Origin: Macrocybe gigantea | Lineage: Eukaryota; Basidiomycota; Agaricomycetes; Agaricales; Callistosporiaceae | Direction of reading: 5' to 3' | Assembly: GCA_011319805.1 (NCBI GenBank) | Contig: SJRY01000250.1 | Span: 744,001-808,000 of the forward strand | Length of the DNA: 64,000 bases | The notes under the pieces: model-generated | Database searches by the model: none | What the model was told of the DNA's origin: nothing | Seen by the model: only the letters and a program-made list of their open reading frames with translations | Translations under genes and position numbers: made by a program | Shown here: in pieces, positions 1 to 11,972 of the stretch | Numbering within the stretch: position 1 is the stretch's first letter | Layout of the letters: the number at the start of each line of letters is the position of its first letter

Positions 1-3000
1 GATCAATCTTGTCCGTGAGCGTCACAGCCGCGAACATTTGAGCAAATGCAGCATCGTTGATTGACTTCAGAGGCTGATCGTGGAAGGATATGAGAAGGTC
101 GGCTATATTGCCCGTCGATACACCTCCATTCACAGGTTCTTTAGGAACCGTTAACTGAAACTGCGTCAGCGAGAACCCAGAAGACTAGAACGCCGAATGG
201 CTTGCCTGAGCGATATCTAAGCCATGCGAGTTCAAAACAATGTTTTGTCCTGCTTCGGTTACTTGTAGGGAGAAGCCAAACGGATTTTGATACCCGGCCA
301 GCGTTGAATTGGAGCTCGTCGGTGGAGCCAATGCTTGGCTTTGCTGGTTCATGATAACACTCAAGTCATTTATTGTAATAGATTTGATGACCTATAAAGA
401 ATGAGGGGTTAATGATTCCGGTAGAAGCCGCGTAATTTGTTTAGCTTACGTCTAATTTTTCACCAGGTAAGATAACGTTCAAAGTGAGGGTCTTGAACGC
501 ATCACTCAGCCATCGGACGGGTCCGTCTGAGCCTGATGGTTGAACTGAGTCACCCTTTGTGACTAAGGTTTGATTTTCTCCCGTCAAGAAGTTGGAGAAC
601 AAGACACCAATGTTGTTGAGCTCGTCGTTGCCTTTCGGTAATATCCGCCCATTTAGGTGAGTCTGAGTGACTCGATTACCAGCCAAGAATAGGTTGTGAC
701 CAGATAAGGCTGAATATACATTAGCTCGAGTGCCAGAGAGGTGTGTATGATGCACATACGCCCAATAAGCACATCCCGGAAAAACGTGTTAAATGTCACA
801 GTTCCGAGATCGATACCAAGCTCTGCGTGATAGATGAAATAAGAATTGCATAGAAACCTACTCTTGGAAGACGTACGAGCAGAGGATGGGATAAGCGCAT
901 CTGTTTCGATGTGAATGCCCCCAAGTGGGTCATCAGAGGGTAATTGGAAGTTCCGAATCGTAACACCTGGCAAGCCATTAAATGCCTTCAAAGTGACGAC
1001 TTTGCTGAGCGAAACATTGTCGAATATGGTTCCCAAAGCAGTTAAACGAAGTTTCGACGTCGAGACAGTCCAGTCAAAGCTCGGGTTATGAAGTAAAAAG
1101 GTGGCAAAGGCCGTGAATCTGGACTTTCTCATCAGCGCCCAGAGCTACAACCGTTAATGCGGAACCAACAGAGGCAGATTGGTGATTCTGAATCGAGCAT
1201 TTGTGCGATAGTCAGGAACACCTGAATTAGCAGCCGCGCAAACTTTGCAAGAGGGCAAAAATGAATATCCATGTTCTCTGATACTCCGCAATGACATGGG
1301 AACATACTGGGAGATAGAGCGATCTGCCCAATGTTGTCGCCCCTCCAAGCGACCCTGATAAGCAAAGAACGGTGGGCAACGAGCCTGGACTAACAAATGA
1401 GTCGCTCGCTCACGTCAGCGGTTCCACAAATGTAATCAAGGCATCTAAGGGCCCGATGTTCGTTAAGGAGCCAGCCAAGGACAGGTCGAAACCGTCATCG
1501 GATATATTCCTATAAATCATTTCAATGCGAACATATACCAGGTGAAGCGAAGCACGGACGTAATATTCGCTTCTCGGAATTCTAAGTTAGATCCATCCAC
1601 AAGGTGTTGCGCTACTGGACCTGCCACTGCACCGACCAAGAACAAGGCAGTTCGATCGGTCTATGAAAGTGTGAGGAGTTTGATAACGTGAAGCGAACTG
1701 CTGAAAAGGAGTTACTATGGTTAAGACATCGTTCTGATCAAAAGATAAGTCCGTGGGGACTAACGACAACTAAATCAGCTGGCCCCTGATCTAATCTGTA
1801 GCGCACTCACAATCATCCAGTCTCACTGAACTGTCAATCGCAAGGTCTACTTTTAGATTAGCAAGTGATTTTAATATGGCGCCAGCCGCATCGAACTGTT
1901 TTCCGCTGCGGCAGAAAGAAATCGGTTCAATGTAAGTTGTAGCGTCTGCACCATGATCGATCATACCTAACGCAGAGAGGCTGTCCTGTATCGACAGTCG
2001 TGGTGACCTAGAGAGGCATGAGCATGGGACGGCACTACGTTCTTCTAAAGCATTCCCTACCGGAGGATGGAAATCTGGGTTTTGAACAACAAACTGGAAC
2101 AGCTGATCCAGGGGGCCAAGGTCGACTCCATTTTGCTGAGAAGCTATGGTCAGGAGTTGGATTATGGATATGGCACGAAGATTGAATTTCAAAGGCAGAG
2201 AAGGCGACACAACCGACGAATGTCCAGCTGCATGAATTGGATCAGAAGACATGTCGACGTTGTCAATCTTTCCCAGGACGATGCCATGGAATGCCGCCGT
2301 TGCGCTGAATCTGAGCAAGTTGATGCTCGCGGTGAATGGGTTTGCGAGGACGAAACTCGTGGAAGCCATGCCTGTTTGCACAATGTTGATCGGAAAAGTC
2401 AGTGATGCGCTCTTAATCAGAGTCTGGCGCAGGCAGGGATAACGACGGGGGTTAGTCGGATCTGAGAGAGTGCGTCCCTCAGAGAATCAATGGATGTTGA
2501 GCTTGAAGTGCCTTGAATCGTAGTGTCAACATCTACGCCTTGCAAGAAGTCTTGCAGGAGGGTACGTCCAGCAGTAACCGCATCGCCTTGTGGAGCATAG
2601 CGAACATCTAGGGACGCAGAGTTAGTCCACGCCAACAATAGCGAAGGAAAATGGCGCAACCGATCGAATAATGTCTATTTCCAGGCGTGATGACTAGATT
2701 ATTCTGTGAAGCGGTGTAAGTTTGTAACTATGCCGCCGCTGGGATTTCATACAATAGCCGCTACGCCAATAGTTTTGCCCCTAAGATCGAGTCGTTACAG
2801 ACTGTCCACAATGGCAATGAAAGTCGAAAACGTACTGGAACAGCAGAGAAAACGCTACGTCTCCTGTGCCTGAAACATTCATTAAGAATCATTTGCTAAA
2901 TTGGAACGATGTAAAGCACTCTACCTATAGTGAGGTTGCTAAGGTCGTAAAGATCAACAGAAATGTAAAAGCGGTATCACGAATTCAGAAAATCACCTGG

Positions 3001-6000
3001 GATTGAACAGCATACTTTCGACTTTGATTGACAGAAATTCTGGGAACCCATGGTTGACATCGAGAGCGGTCACTTCGACAGGCCTTGCGTTCAAGCCTTG
3101 CAGCCCTGCGATGCTAGACTCGACTGAGAAATTGATGCCCTTTAAAGTGAGTGAACCGACGGCGGTCATTGCATCTGCCTCTGCGGAACCAGAGAGTTGC
3201 AGAGTCTGACTCTCGGTAGTTGTAGTCGCAGAAAGGAAGTCCCTGAAAAGCACATGTTGATTGTCGAAGGCCGCGAAAGGCACGTTCTCAAACTTGATGT
3301 GGATGACCCGGTTCTTCGTGTCCGTGCGAGTGGGAGACTTGGATACCACCAGTTGAGCAACAGGCGTGTTGTGAAAGCCCACTATCAGTGTCTCTGACAA
3401 GGCAGTGATGTCGAGTGGGAAGTTGAATGGCAGCGTGAAAGCCGCGTCAGTTGATTGGCTAGTGGTCAGGGGGTTGTATGCTGATCCTTCTGTGAACATC
3501 AACTGAAGTTGATTAAGACCGATAGATTTGATGACGTTCAAGGGGCCACGATTAGGCAGCACGGTGGATACTGCTAATACTTTGATTCCTTGGTTGAGCC
3601 AAGTGACCTGTCATAATCGGTCTAGTGTTGAGGATGCAGAGCAAACGGGTTCAAATACTTACATCGCTTGGACCAGCGCTTGCCCCATGAACGACGATGT
3701 CACTATCTTTACCGTGTAAGAAGTTATTGAAAACATCCGAGACCGCTGATAATCCTTCGGAAGAGCTTTGAGGAACCAAACGACCAGTCAATGAAAGCTC
3801 AGATGTTGACTGAGGAGCGAGCGTGATTTTTCCGGTGCTCGAGACGGGGGCAATCATCACATTGTCTGCAAAGGTTTCAAACCCAATAGATTGTAGTTCA
3901 ATCCCAACCTGTGAAGGCTTTAGAAAGAAAGAATTAGTCTTGAATGCGGAAATGGTGTATTGCACAGACGTTTGCAGCCGATGCTTGAAGAGTGAGGTGA
4001 ATGCCGCCAGCAGGGTCGTTGGAGGGCAGGTCAAAAGTGTTAATTTGAACACCATCTTTCAACCCATTGAAACCTTTGAGAGAGACCTTTTTGGACGCGA
4101 GGCTGATACCTGGAACCGAGATTCCTAGAACTTGTGGTTAGGACTGTTGATTGAATACCTACCCCAAGGGCTACAGACCTAGCGCACTGACTGCAGGGCT
4201 TCGTCAGGGAGGCAATGTGATGGCATAGAAGACAGTCCAACCTGTCAAGTTCTCTCCCGAAATTTCCCATTCAAATGATTCAGCAGTCAGAAGAGTCTGA
4301 CGTTGATAGACGTCAGAAGTGCATGACACGAATTTTAACTCCAAACCTTCGTGAAGTCCGTCAGGTGGGGCACATCCGCTACGCTGAATGTAGATTGGGT
4401 GTCGATTACTCCGCCCACATCACCAACAACCTTTATATCTCCCATTTTGATAGATCCAATAGCCTTTCCATTCCACGAAACAGTCAATCCAGAGGGGAAT
4501 CTGATGACCGCATCAACTGTATTTGACAATATTAGAACCCCCGCATACGCAAACCTGGACTCTTACAAGGCCCGGCATTATTTATGCTCCCTTTTAACCT
4601 AGTGTCTACAAAATAGGAGGGAAAGAACCATGAACGATCGCAGCTTAAATATTGCTAGATGAACACACACTGAATGAATCTTGTTTGGGGTCGCTTATCA
4701 GGACGCTAGAAATCCTGCGAGATTCGGATTTACGATTTGCGAGAGGCAAACAAGGTATTGAAACCACGTACTCCAACGATGATCCAGAGACAATTTTCTG
4801 CACAATTGGCTGGGCTAGCAGGGGAAGGATAAGGTCGAGTGTGTTGTCGGTCTTTGTGGGAACACCGTCTTGTTCGTATTGCAAAGTAGTTTTGTACTCG
4901 CCTGAGGCGAAGCTGATTAGTACAGTTTGATGCTTCGATATCCAGCTCACCAATTGTAACATCCGCTGACAATGTGACGTCGGAACGCAAGGTCTTGAAT
5001 GCAGTTTGGACAAATTTCGGCAAATCGAAACCACTGATTCATTATTCAGTAATTTGAGGAAAGAACGGAACGAGGAAAAAATTACGTGAAAATGTTGTCC
5101 CTGGGCGAGACCAAGGACTGCTGCCTCCTTGCAACAGAAAGATAACGGATCCCGCCTAACTTTACGATTGAATCCAGAGGATTGACATCCAGTCCTGCCT
5201 CAACAGCGAGTGCCCGAGTCAGTGTAAAAAGCGTCGAAGGATCAAAATTCATATTCAGGTCTAATGTTGGTGAGTTGGTCTGCATCTTGGGCATTGTTTT
5301 GAAGTTGGTAACTGCGTCAATGGTACCCAAGGATAGACTGTGCGATTTGACGGTTGATATTATTTTCGTTATCTGCAGTGGCGAGCTGAAAGGGTTGAAT
5401 AGGTTAACTTGGACATGACTGATGTTATTTTGGCGACCAGTCGTTGGAAGAACTGGAGCAGATGTTGAGACATTGCCAAAAAATGGCAAAGCGACCCTTT
5501 TCACCTGTGAGGGCTGCCGTTTGAACCAGATCGGTCTTGAGTCCGGGTAACGTTACGTTGATGTTCAGGGTCTTGAAAGCTTCGGCGAGCGATGGAATAT
5601 TTGTGCTGCCGTCATACCCTATGATACTGAGCTGGACATCTGGCAAGTCACAGTGAGTGTCCCTTGAATCATCGTCGTGTGCTCATTGCCTACCCTTTTT
5701 GCCAACGAACTCATTCAACGTCTGTTGACCTTGAGGGCTACTGTTCGCCTGTTGAAAGAGTCACGACGTAGGACATCGCAAGAAACATTGGCTTCAAGTT
5801 CACCTCAAAGGTCGATAGCGCGACCAGGGAATTATTCCCTGTGTTGAGGGTCAAATTTGAAAGCACGGCATTTCCTAAATTGACACCATCTCTAAGCAGT
5901 TGCAACCCTATCGAACTGCTTGAGGACCAGTTTTGACGATTTACGAAGGCAAAAATACGAACTGAGATCACCAGTAGCAAGATTGAGGTTGGACGGGTTG

Positions 6001-8346
6001 AAAATGGACACTGGATGCGATTCAGCAATTGAGGGCCTAGGAAAAAAAAACTCGACTTCACCGTTGATAGCGAGATTGATGGCGTCCGGAGATCCTCCAA
6101 CCACGTCAACCGCCTTTATTTCTGTGAAACCACGCAACCCTTGCAAGCCATCTAGACTGGTGGAGACGTTCACCTTGATGGCATTCAGAGTGATCTCGCC
6201 GAGGCTTGTATTTGCAATGGCTTGAGAACGACCGACAAGGCTAAATTCAGCCTTCTCCATGCTCGTCAAATTCGCATCTGTTCAATGCACTTCAGCAACG
6301 AAAACGAAGGCAAGGGGAACAATGCGGACTGAAAGAAGAGAAGATGGGGTGCTGAGAGTCAGGGCAGTCTAGCCGCGTGTTCGTGATTGTGATGTTAATG
6401 GTGCCATCGGTATCTGTGGGTCCGTTGACGGTTACCGAAGATTGAGACGCGCCGAGAGGCTATGCGTGCGAATCATTTCACCCTCGCTCGAGCACAAGAG
6501 TAAACCGCATTTCGGAAATGGCTTACGGTAGATAGTCCGGCAACGGCACTTCCATCCTTGGAGATGTTGAAGTCATTTTGAATCTGCCCAATGGACAATC
6601 CGAACCCAAAGGGGAGGTCTGTGGTTTAGGTCAGCGAAACGACCACAGGACATGGCCCAAAACTCACGCAGGGTGGCATGCACAGAATGACTTTCAGCGC
6701 TAGGGTTCCAAGGAGCTTGTTGGTCGAACCTGAGTGCAAGATCGCCGATAGTAATGGTGCGGATGGGTTGAATTGGCTCAGGCGCTTTAAACAAGACCAT
6801 CAGATTCAGAGCAGCAAGGCCTTGGCTTAGCCAGGAAATGGAGGTATTGTCATTCTGCGTCGTCGACACACCCTTCGCAAAGACCTGCGAGCCATCGCCA
6901 TTGAGATAGTTTGTGAACAGCTCTGAGACGGTCGACAATGCGCTGGGTGTGGTCTGGCGTTCCAATACTCCACTCAAAGTGATGTTATTGGGACCAGGTG
7001 CCTGATTGCGACACGACGTTTGATCGTCAAAATCATCCCGAGACAAGGCGGCAGCCACGTACAATCTTTGCATTTGTTCCTGTCCCCAGACCAAGTGGAA
7101 CGTCCTTGTACGTTAGAGCGAACACAATAGTGCCCAAGTCAAGAGAAAACGGACTAAAAAGTGATGAACGATGTGGCGAAAAGCAGAGAGGCGGCGATGA
7201 GCTGACCTGGGGTTGAAGAGTTCTGTTGTTGCTTCAAAGTTGATACCGCCGGCGGGATTGTCACTGGGGAGTCTCAGATCCTTGAGGGATGCGGAATTGG
7301 CAAAGTTGTTGAAGCCTGCGAGTAAATGAATGTGAATATATGCGCCTTGCGCCAGCCGAAAAGGCGGCTGTACCTTTGAGATTGAGACGCTTGTCGAAAG
7401 AAATACCCTTAGCAACTGGGAACTTGACTGCTTGGACTCTCAGATTAGTGCTCTTCATATGCCACGTGAAGTTTTCCGATGTGATCATGCTCGCCGCGAA
7501 ACGACCAAACGCATCTTGATCGTCGATGAAGAATGTAGTGATCTGATCGATGTTGGCACGCTTGTGCTTCGCAAACAGCTTGTCTAGATGCATCTGACCG
7601 AGATGTGTCTCGGTAGTCTCGCTCTCGACCCAGGAAACATTGACGGGTTCGGTAAACTCGATCGTCGCGGAAATGATTCCTGTATGCGCCACCTGCGAAA
7701 GGAGATAGGAAGTATGCAACGACGATACCAAGACGTGAATAAGCTTACATTCCCTTGCAAGGACAGCTGGAAACTGTTTTTCCAGCCCAGAGTGTGATGA
7801 ACAAAGGCGGAATAACGACGCAAAGGGATGGTCATGTTTACTTACGAGCCGTTCTGTGGGGACGTGATGGACGCGACCTGTATGTCAAGCGTGCTCTTCT
7901 TGACAACGGACTGTACGATGGCGCGAACGACAGGGAAGAGTAGAATAAACAAGAGAACGATGGCCAGGGGGATGAGAATAATTTGGGAGATGATGAACCA
8001 CCGCTTCTTGTAGAACGGCTGACTGGGTTGGACGGGCTGGGGCTGGTTAGGCTGGACAGGGAAAGCGCTTTGTTCAGCGTGCTCGGTGAGACCGACTGCA
8101 GAGGTAGCAGGGACGATGCCAGCTGGGGTGGAGCGTGCCATTCCGGGCGCGTCGTTGAACCTGAAGCCGGCCGGGGTAGCGGCATGGCCTGGGCAATGGT
8201 TGAGTGACGGGAGAGAGAGAGGAAGATGGGGACAGTGATGTACCTGTGAGAGAAGCGGAGTCGGGGACGACGCTGTGTTCGCTGGGAGGATAGTCGATGT
8301 GGTCATATATGCCACTGCTTCGACGCGCTGGAGTGGTCTCGTCCAT
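1..8346 (-). CDS. DUF3712 / LEA2-like repeat membrane protein (3' end outside window)
   Basis: The chosen start is the ATG at 8346 (MDETTPARRSSGIYDHIDYP). A Pro/Gln-rich cytosolic segment follows, then one strong transmembrane helix (core FIISQIILIPLAIVLLFILL, about 7940-8010), so a type II membrane protein is likely. The remainder is a very long β-rich ectodomain in many short exons. Two motifs recur: a GG-I/NP motif near 7260, 4040 and 930, and an LSG..(F)..N(Y/F)L.G....WL motif near 6900, 3740 and 580. This gives a repeat period of about 3.1 kb. These features fit the fungal DUF3712 family; molecular function is unknown to me. Yeast vacuolar Tag1 has a comparable single-TM layout, but I cannot confirm homology. 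Coding continues unbroken to base 1, so the C-terminus is missing. Exon joins inside the repeats are approximate. Confidence 0.72.
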
Positions 8347-8691
8347 GAGGAGGATGAGATGAAGGAGCAGTGGTGGTCTGTCGACTGACATTTTAAATGA
8401 CCAGATCAGGAGACAGAAGGCACAATTAGCGACAGAAGCACTTTGGACCTTTTGCTACCACATGGAATCGAAATGGCTTGAATGCAAGAAAGCGATTCAC
8501 CTGATCTCGACTATGCCCCATGGGGTCAATCTGCATACGCGGTAGGTTCGGCTGCAATCGTTAATCATAGCACCGTTCCCATCACCGAGAATCACATGCA
8601 GTGCCAGGCTTGTGCCTCGTCGACTGTTCCTACATTTCGCTGTATAGTACACCAACGCAAGCCAGTCATTCTGAGGAAATGAAAATACATA
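8347..8691. other. Intergenic region, no gene seen
   Basis: This stretch holds the 5' flank of the DUF3712 gene and the 3' flank of the next minus-strand gene. Short open frames on both strands lack coding character, and I see no RNA gene or repeat. Confidence 0.5.
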
Positions 8692-9680
8692 CTACTGCCC
8701 CGGCCGGCTCGAATCGCTGAGCTCGCCGTCTTCCTTTTCTTCCTTTTTGTGCTGTGTAATCTGTGGACTCGCGCCACCAACCGCGTCCGCGCCTTGTCGG
8801 TTCGTTCCGTCCGACATCAATGATTGCGTTTCGCTGGCACTCGAGTTCCTGCGTTTTGCTGCCCCTCGCGTCCGCGTGGTTCGCCGCTCTCGTCTTCTCT
8901 CTTCTGGCTGCTCAGCCGCAAACTCCGACCCAACATTTCCTTCCGAGCGCCGTCCGACCTCCGTCGCCGACTCCTCATCTATCGACTGCGCGTGGTTCGC
9001 AGTCCCTCGCGGCAATCGCGTGCGTTTGGCCGGGTAGGCGGCGTCCCCGTCGTCCGCGTCCCTTCTCTTTCGCTTTGAGGACCCCCCACCTCGTCTCTTC
9101 CGCGGGCTCGCCCGCTCCCTCTGCTCCATGACTTCGCTGGCGGGCGTCGGCGTGTGATGCGCGGTCTCTTCAACCTCGCTGGCATCTTGTGTCTTACCCG
9201 CTCGTCGAGTCCTGCCAGACAGGCGTCTGGAAGCGTCGTCCGACCTGACGGGCGCAGGCAGTCCTATGCTGACGGGATCGAGTGGCGGCAGCGAGAGCGC
9301 GAGGCGTCCCAATGGGTGATACAGCGGTAGCGGTGGGACGGTCCTGTACTTGATTCGCCGTTGCAGGAGCGGCCCCCCTCCGTCCCGCTCGCGTTTGCGC
9401 TGGATGTCTGTAGCGATGAGCGCGAACTCTCGGCTTTCATTTTTGGGTGCAGAAATAGGCGATAATCGTCCGCCGATGGCGACTCGTACGTCAATCTGGG
9501 CTTCCTGCGCCTCCGGGCTTCGTGTTCCAGCGGCGTAGCGAAGAGCATACCTGCCGAAAGGGTCGATCAGTCTGCTTCTCGAGGCCTGGAACGCTTCAGT
9601 GCAGACATACTGAGGCTCAATTACAGGACGAGAACTTTTCAGACCGCTGGCAACCAGAAACCAAGTGCAAAAAACGGTTC
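8692..9680 (-). CDS. Unrecognised basic, disordered nuclear-type protein; 5' end unresolved
   Basis: The reading frame ends at TAG 8692-8694. Its C-terminal ~200 residues are low complexity and highly charged, with Arg/Lys clusters (PRKRRGGGSSKRKRRDADD) that resemble nuclear localisation signals and an acidic end (KEEKEDGELSDSS). Upstream, the same frame stays open to about 9680 through ordered-looking sequence (LLQRRIKYRTVPPLPLYHPL) without an ATG. A TGA closes it near 9690, and a pyrimidine-rich stretch ending in CAG near 9650 could be a 3' splice site. A second frame, from ATG 9548, is open over 9264-9548, so the true frame there is uncertain; a one-base slip in the A5 run near 9446 would join the two. 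I do not recognise the family. Very high GC here (about 9000-9300) is typical of disordered-protein exons. Confidence 0.5.
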
Positions 9681-9774
9681 AGAGCCTTGTGACCAGCAAG
9701 AGGCCCGAGACAGCTTTGATTCGCAAAGCACGCATCTTTGGTCGCCGGTTAGGTTGCCGATATTATGTAAACAT

Positions 9775-9960
9775 TTGTTTGGCTATAAAATTTACAGCTA
9801 CTGTAGTTGGATGTATGGAGGCAACGGTGACGGGTAACGGTAGCCCCGTTGCGTTGCCAAAATACGGTCGTGTAACGGATAACGGAAGGGCTGTTGCCTA
9901 GTAAAAAACGTGACAAGAAGTGGCCGAAAATCTGATTTTTTTTTTACCCGTACTGTAGAT
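9775..9960. repeat. Repeat-rich spacer with GTAACGG / CCGTTGC inverted motifs
   Basis: The stretch contains GGCAACGG on one side and CCGTTGCGTTGCC on the other (about 9830-9860), further GTAACGG copies to 9885, and a T10 run near 9937. It is non-coding in all frames. The sequence TTACAGCTACTGTAG at about 9790 also occurs near 50153, hinting at a dispersed element. This looks like decayed transposon or MITE sequence; I cannot define its ends. Confidence 0.4.
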
Positions 9961-10500
9961 TTAGGGTCTGTTCGGTAGCCAGAATACGAGCGTATTATGA
10001 TTATTGATGGGAGCTGTATTATTCCCACACCACCCAGAATAGGTATTTGTGACTGATTGTCACCATGGCCGATAATCTGTCCGCCTCATTCTCCTCGATG
10101 AGCGCACTGCGGCGGCGACAATTGATCATTGCTGCGGCATACCTCCTTAATGTAATTGGTGTTGCAACCCAACTATATGCCTCTCCTTTGTATTGGAAGC
10201 AGCCCTATCACACCTCAAAGCTTACCTGTGCCAAGTGGGTGAAGGAGCTTATCAATGGCCACCCCGATCGCATATGGACGGAACTTGGCATGCGAGTTCA
10301 TGTATTCCTTGCCTTTGTGCATGAGCTCCATATTGTTTGTGACCTTGAAGATTCTTGGATTGTCAATGTACAGGAACAGGCTGCCATCTTTCTATACATG
10401 TCTGTAACAGGCCTTTCAGTTAGACATGTCGGGGAGAGATTCCAGCATTCAAACAAAACCATTTCAAAGTATGATTAGCATTTCAGGCTAAAATAAAATC
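9961..10500 (+). mobile_element. Truncated PIF/Harbinger-type DNA transposon
   Basis: A left end is visible: TTA (9961-9963, a candidate target-site duplication) followed by GGGTCTGTTCGG, the form typical of PIF/Harbinger terminal inverted repeats. About 100 bp inside begins a transposase N-terminal open frame (10065-10478). I find no matching right-end repeat (CCGAACAGACCC) before the neighbouring gene begins near 10520, so the element is incomplete. Its right edge abuts the broken 3' end of the DUF3684 gene on the other strand. Confidence 0.65.
10065..10478 (+). pseudogene. Harbinger transposase N-terminal fragment (DUF8040-like)
   Basis: The 137-residue product contains a stretch I recognise from the N-terminal domain of fungal Harbinger transposases: a helix with LAFVHELH, then QEQAAIFLYMSVTGLSVRHV and ERFQHSNKTISKY. 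The frame then stops (KYD*), where family members continue into the DDE nuclease domain. No DDE domain follows within the window. It is therefore a remnant without catalytic capacity. The start codon (ATG 10065) is the family-like start after the terminal repeat. Confidence 0.7.
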
Positions 10501-11972
10501 ATTCCTGATGTTTGATGAAGGTACTTTAGACCACCGATGTCGTAGAAGATGTGCAAAGATGTTAACGGCAAATCATAGACTTGCGCCAAAGAGACGAGAA
10601 TGTGGATGAAGCGCGCCATCGGATCTTTCCAAACCATCATGAAATTCTTCACATCGGGAACGTCTGCAGCTATATTTTAATTTGGGCCTGGGATTCGTCA
10701 TCGAGGTGGACCTGCCTTGTGATAGGTAAACTTTGATTTTCCCCATTTCTCCTATCAGCAATGTAAGCGACAATCGTGGAATGGCAATACGGACAGACTC
10801 ACCAACTCTGATCAGATCGTCTGCACGACCAGAAATATCGCAATATCCTTCGTCAAGTGATTCTTTAACTTGTCGCATTTGTTCCCTGTTTCTGAGCAGA
10901 TTACCCGACTCCGGACGGCAGGCTTTGATAGCCATGTCGATATTCGACGCTTGTCACTAAGGTCAGCATACTTTATCGCACACTCTCTGCGGACGCGTAC
11001 AGATGCTACTCAAAGGAGTCACGTTCCGACCTCCTGCGCTCAGAGGACTCTTGACGTTGGGCGACACAGGAGGTTCGGGAATGACCGGCGGAAGAGAGTT
11101 TACAACTGAATCGGTCTTCCGCTTGAACATGTTGAATCCTCTGAGGCGGGCAGATGAGGGTGGATTTGGGGTAGAGTTTTGCTCCGTCTGCGAATTGGAT
11201 TCCGGGCTTGGCAGGTTCATAGCATTTCCAGCCTCGGACTTTGCAGATGACTTGGAGACGAGGCGGACTTGATCAGAGTCCTTAATGGCTTCCGACACCC
11301 TCTTCTCAGCTCGTTGCTGCTTGAGAATGCGATCCACTGAGGGAAATATTCCAGTAACAACAAAGATGACAGATAAAAGGCATCTACCATTGTAACCTCT
11401 TCTCTTCAAAGCTTTTAGGTCGGTAGAAAGAATGGTCATGAGTAGCAATGCGTCGTTCGCCTTGGGATTATCAAAAAGCAGTCGATTCATCGACATAGCC
11501 ACCCTGTCGAGTACAGTGTAAGTGTAGAAATCGGAATCAATGCAATTTTTTTCCTTACTCATACATGTCAACTTGAGCATTTCCCGCTAGCCAAAGCTCG
11601 ATAGGACCATACCCGACTCGTCTGGCCACAGCAGAAGCGTCCTGTTTGTGTGATAGACGCAAATCGCCAAACACTAGAGACTTGACAACCACCAGCTTGC
11701 CGAACGTCTTGGCTACAAAGTTGATATTGGAACACAACCAACTATGCGAAACACGTGTGCGCGCATGTGTGTGCTCGTGCAAGAAAAGAGGTAATCTTTC
11801 CAAGATCAGAGCGCGAGTCTCCGAAGCAATTTTTGACTCCTTCAGCTCTGACGTTGACTGGTATTCCTCCTTGATGAGGGAACTGAGCTTCTTTGAGCCG
11901 AGTTCCATGTATAATTCTGTATTTGGTTGGATCGGAGTTTGGCGTCACAGCTAAAACGAGTCGCACCTTCCA

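Noticed and set aside
653..1132. Long minus-strand open frame taken as a separate gene
   Set aside because: It contains DUF3712 repeat motifs in frame (NGLPGVTIRNFQLPSDDP) and is one exon region of the large gene, with intron read-through at its ends.
8747..9131. Several plus-strand open frames opposite the basic protein
   Set aside because: High GC removes stop codons from all frames here; compositions are shadow-like (Ser/Pro/Arg) and none has a domain.
11742..11800. TGTGTGCGCGCATGTGTGTGC tract as a microsatellite
   Set aside because: It is short and lies in DUF3684 coding sequence or an adjacent intron (HEHTHARTRVSHSW), so it is codon-driven rather than a separate repeat.
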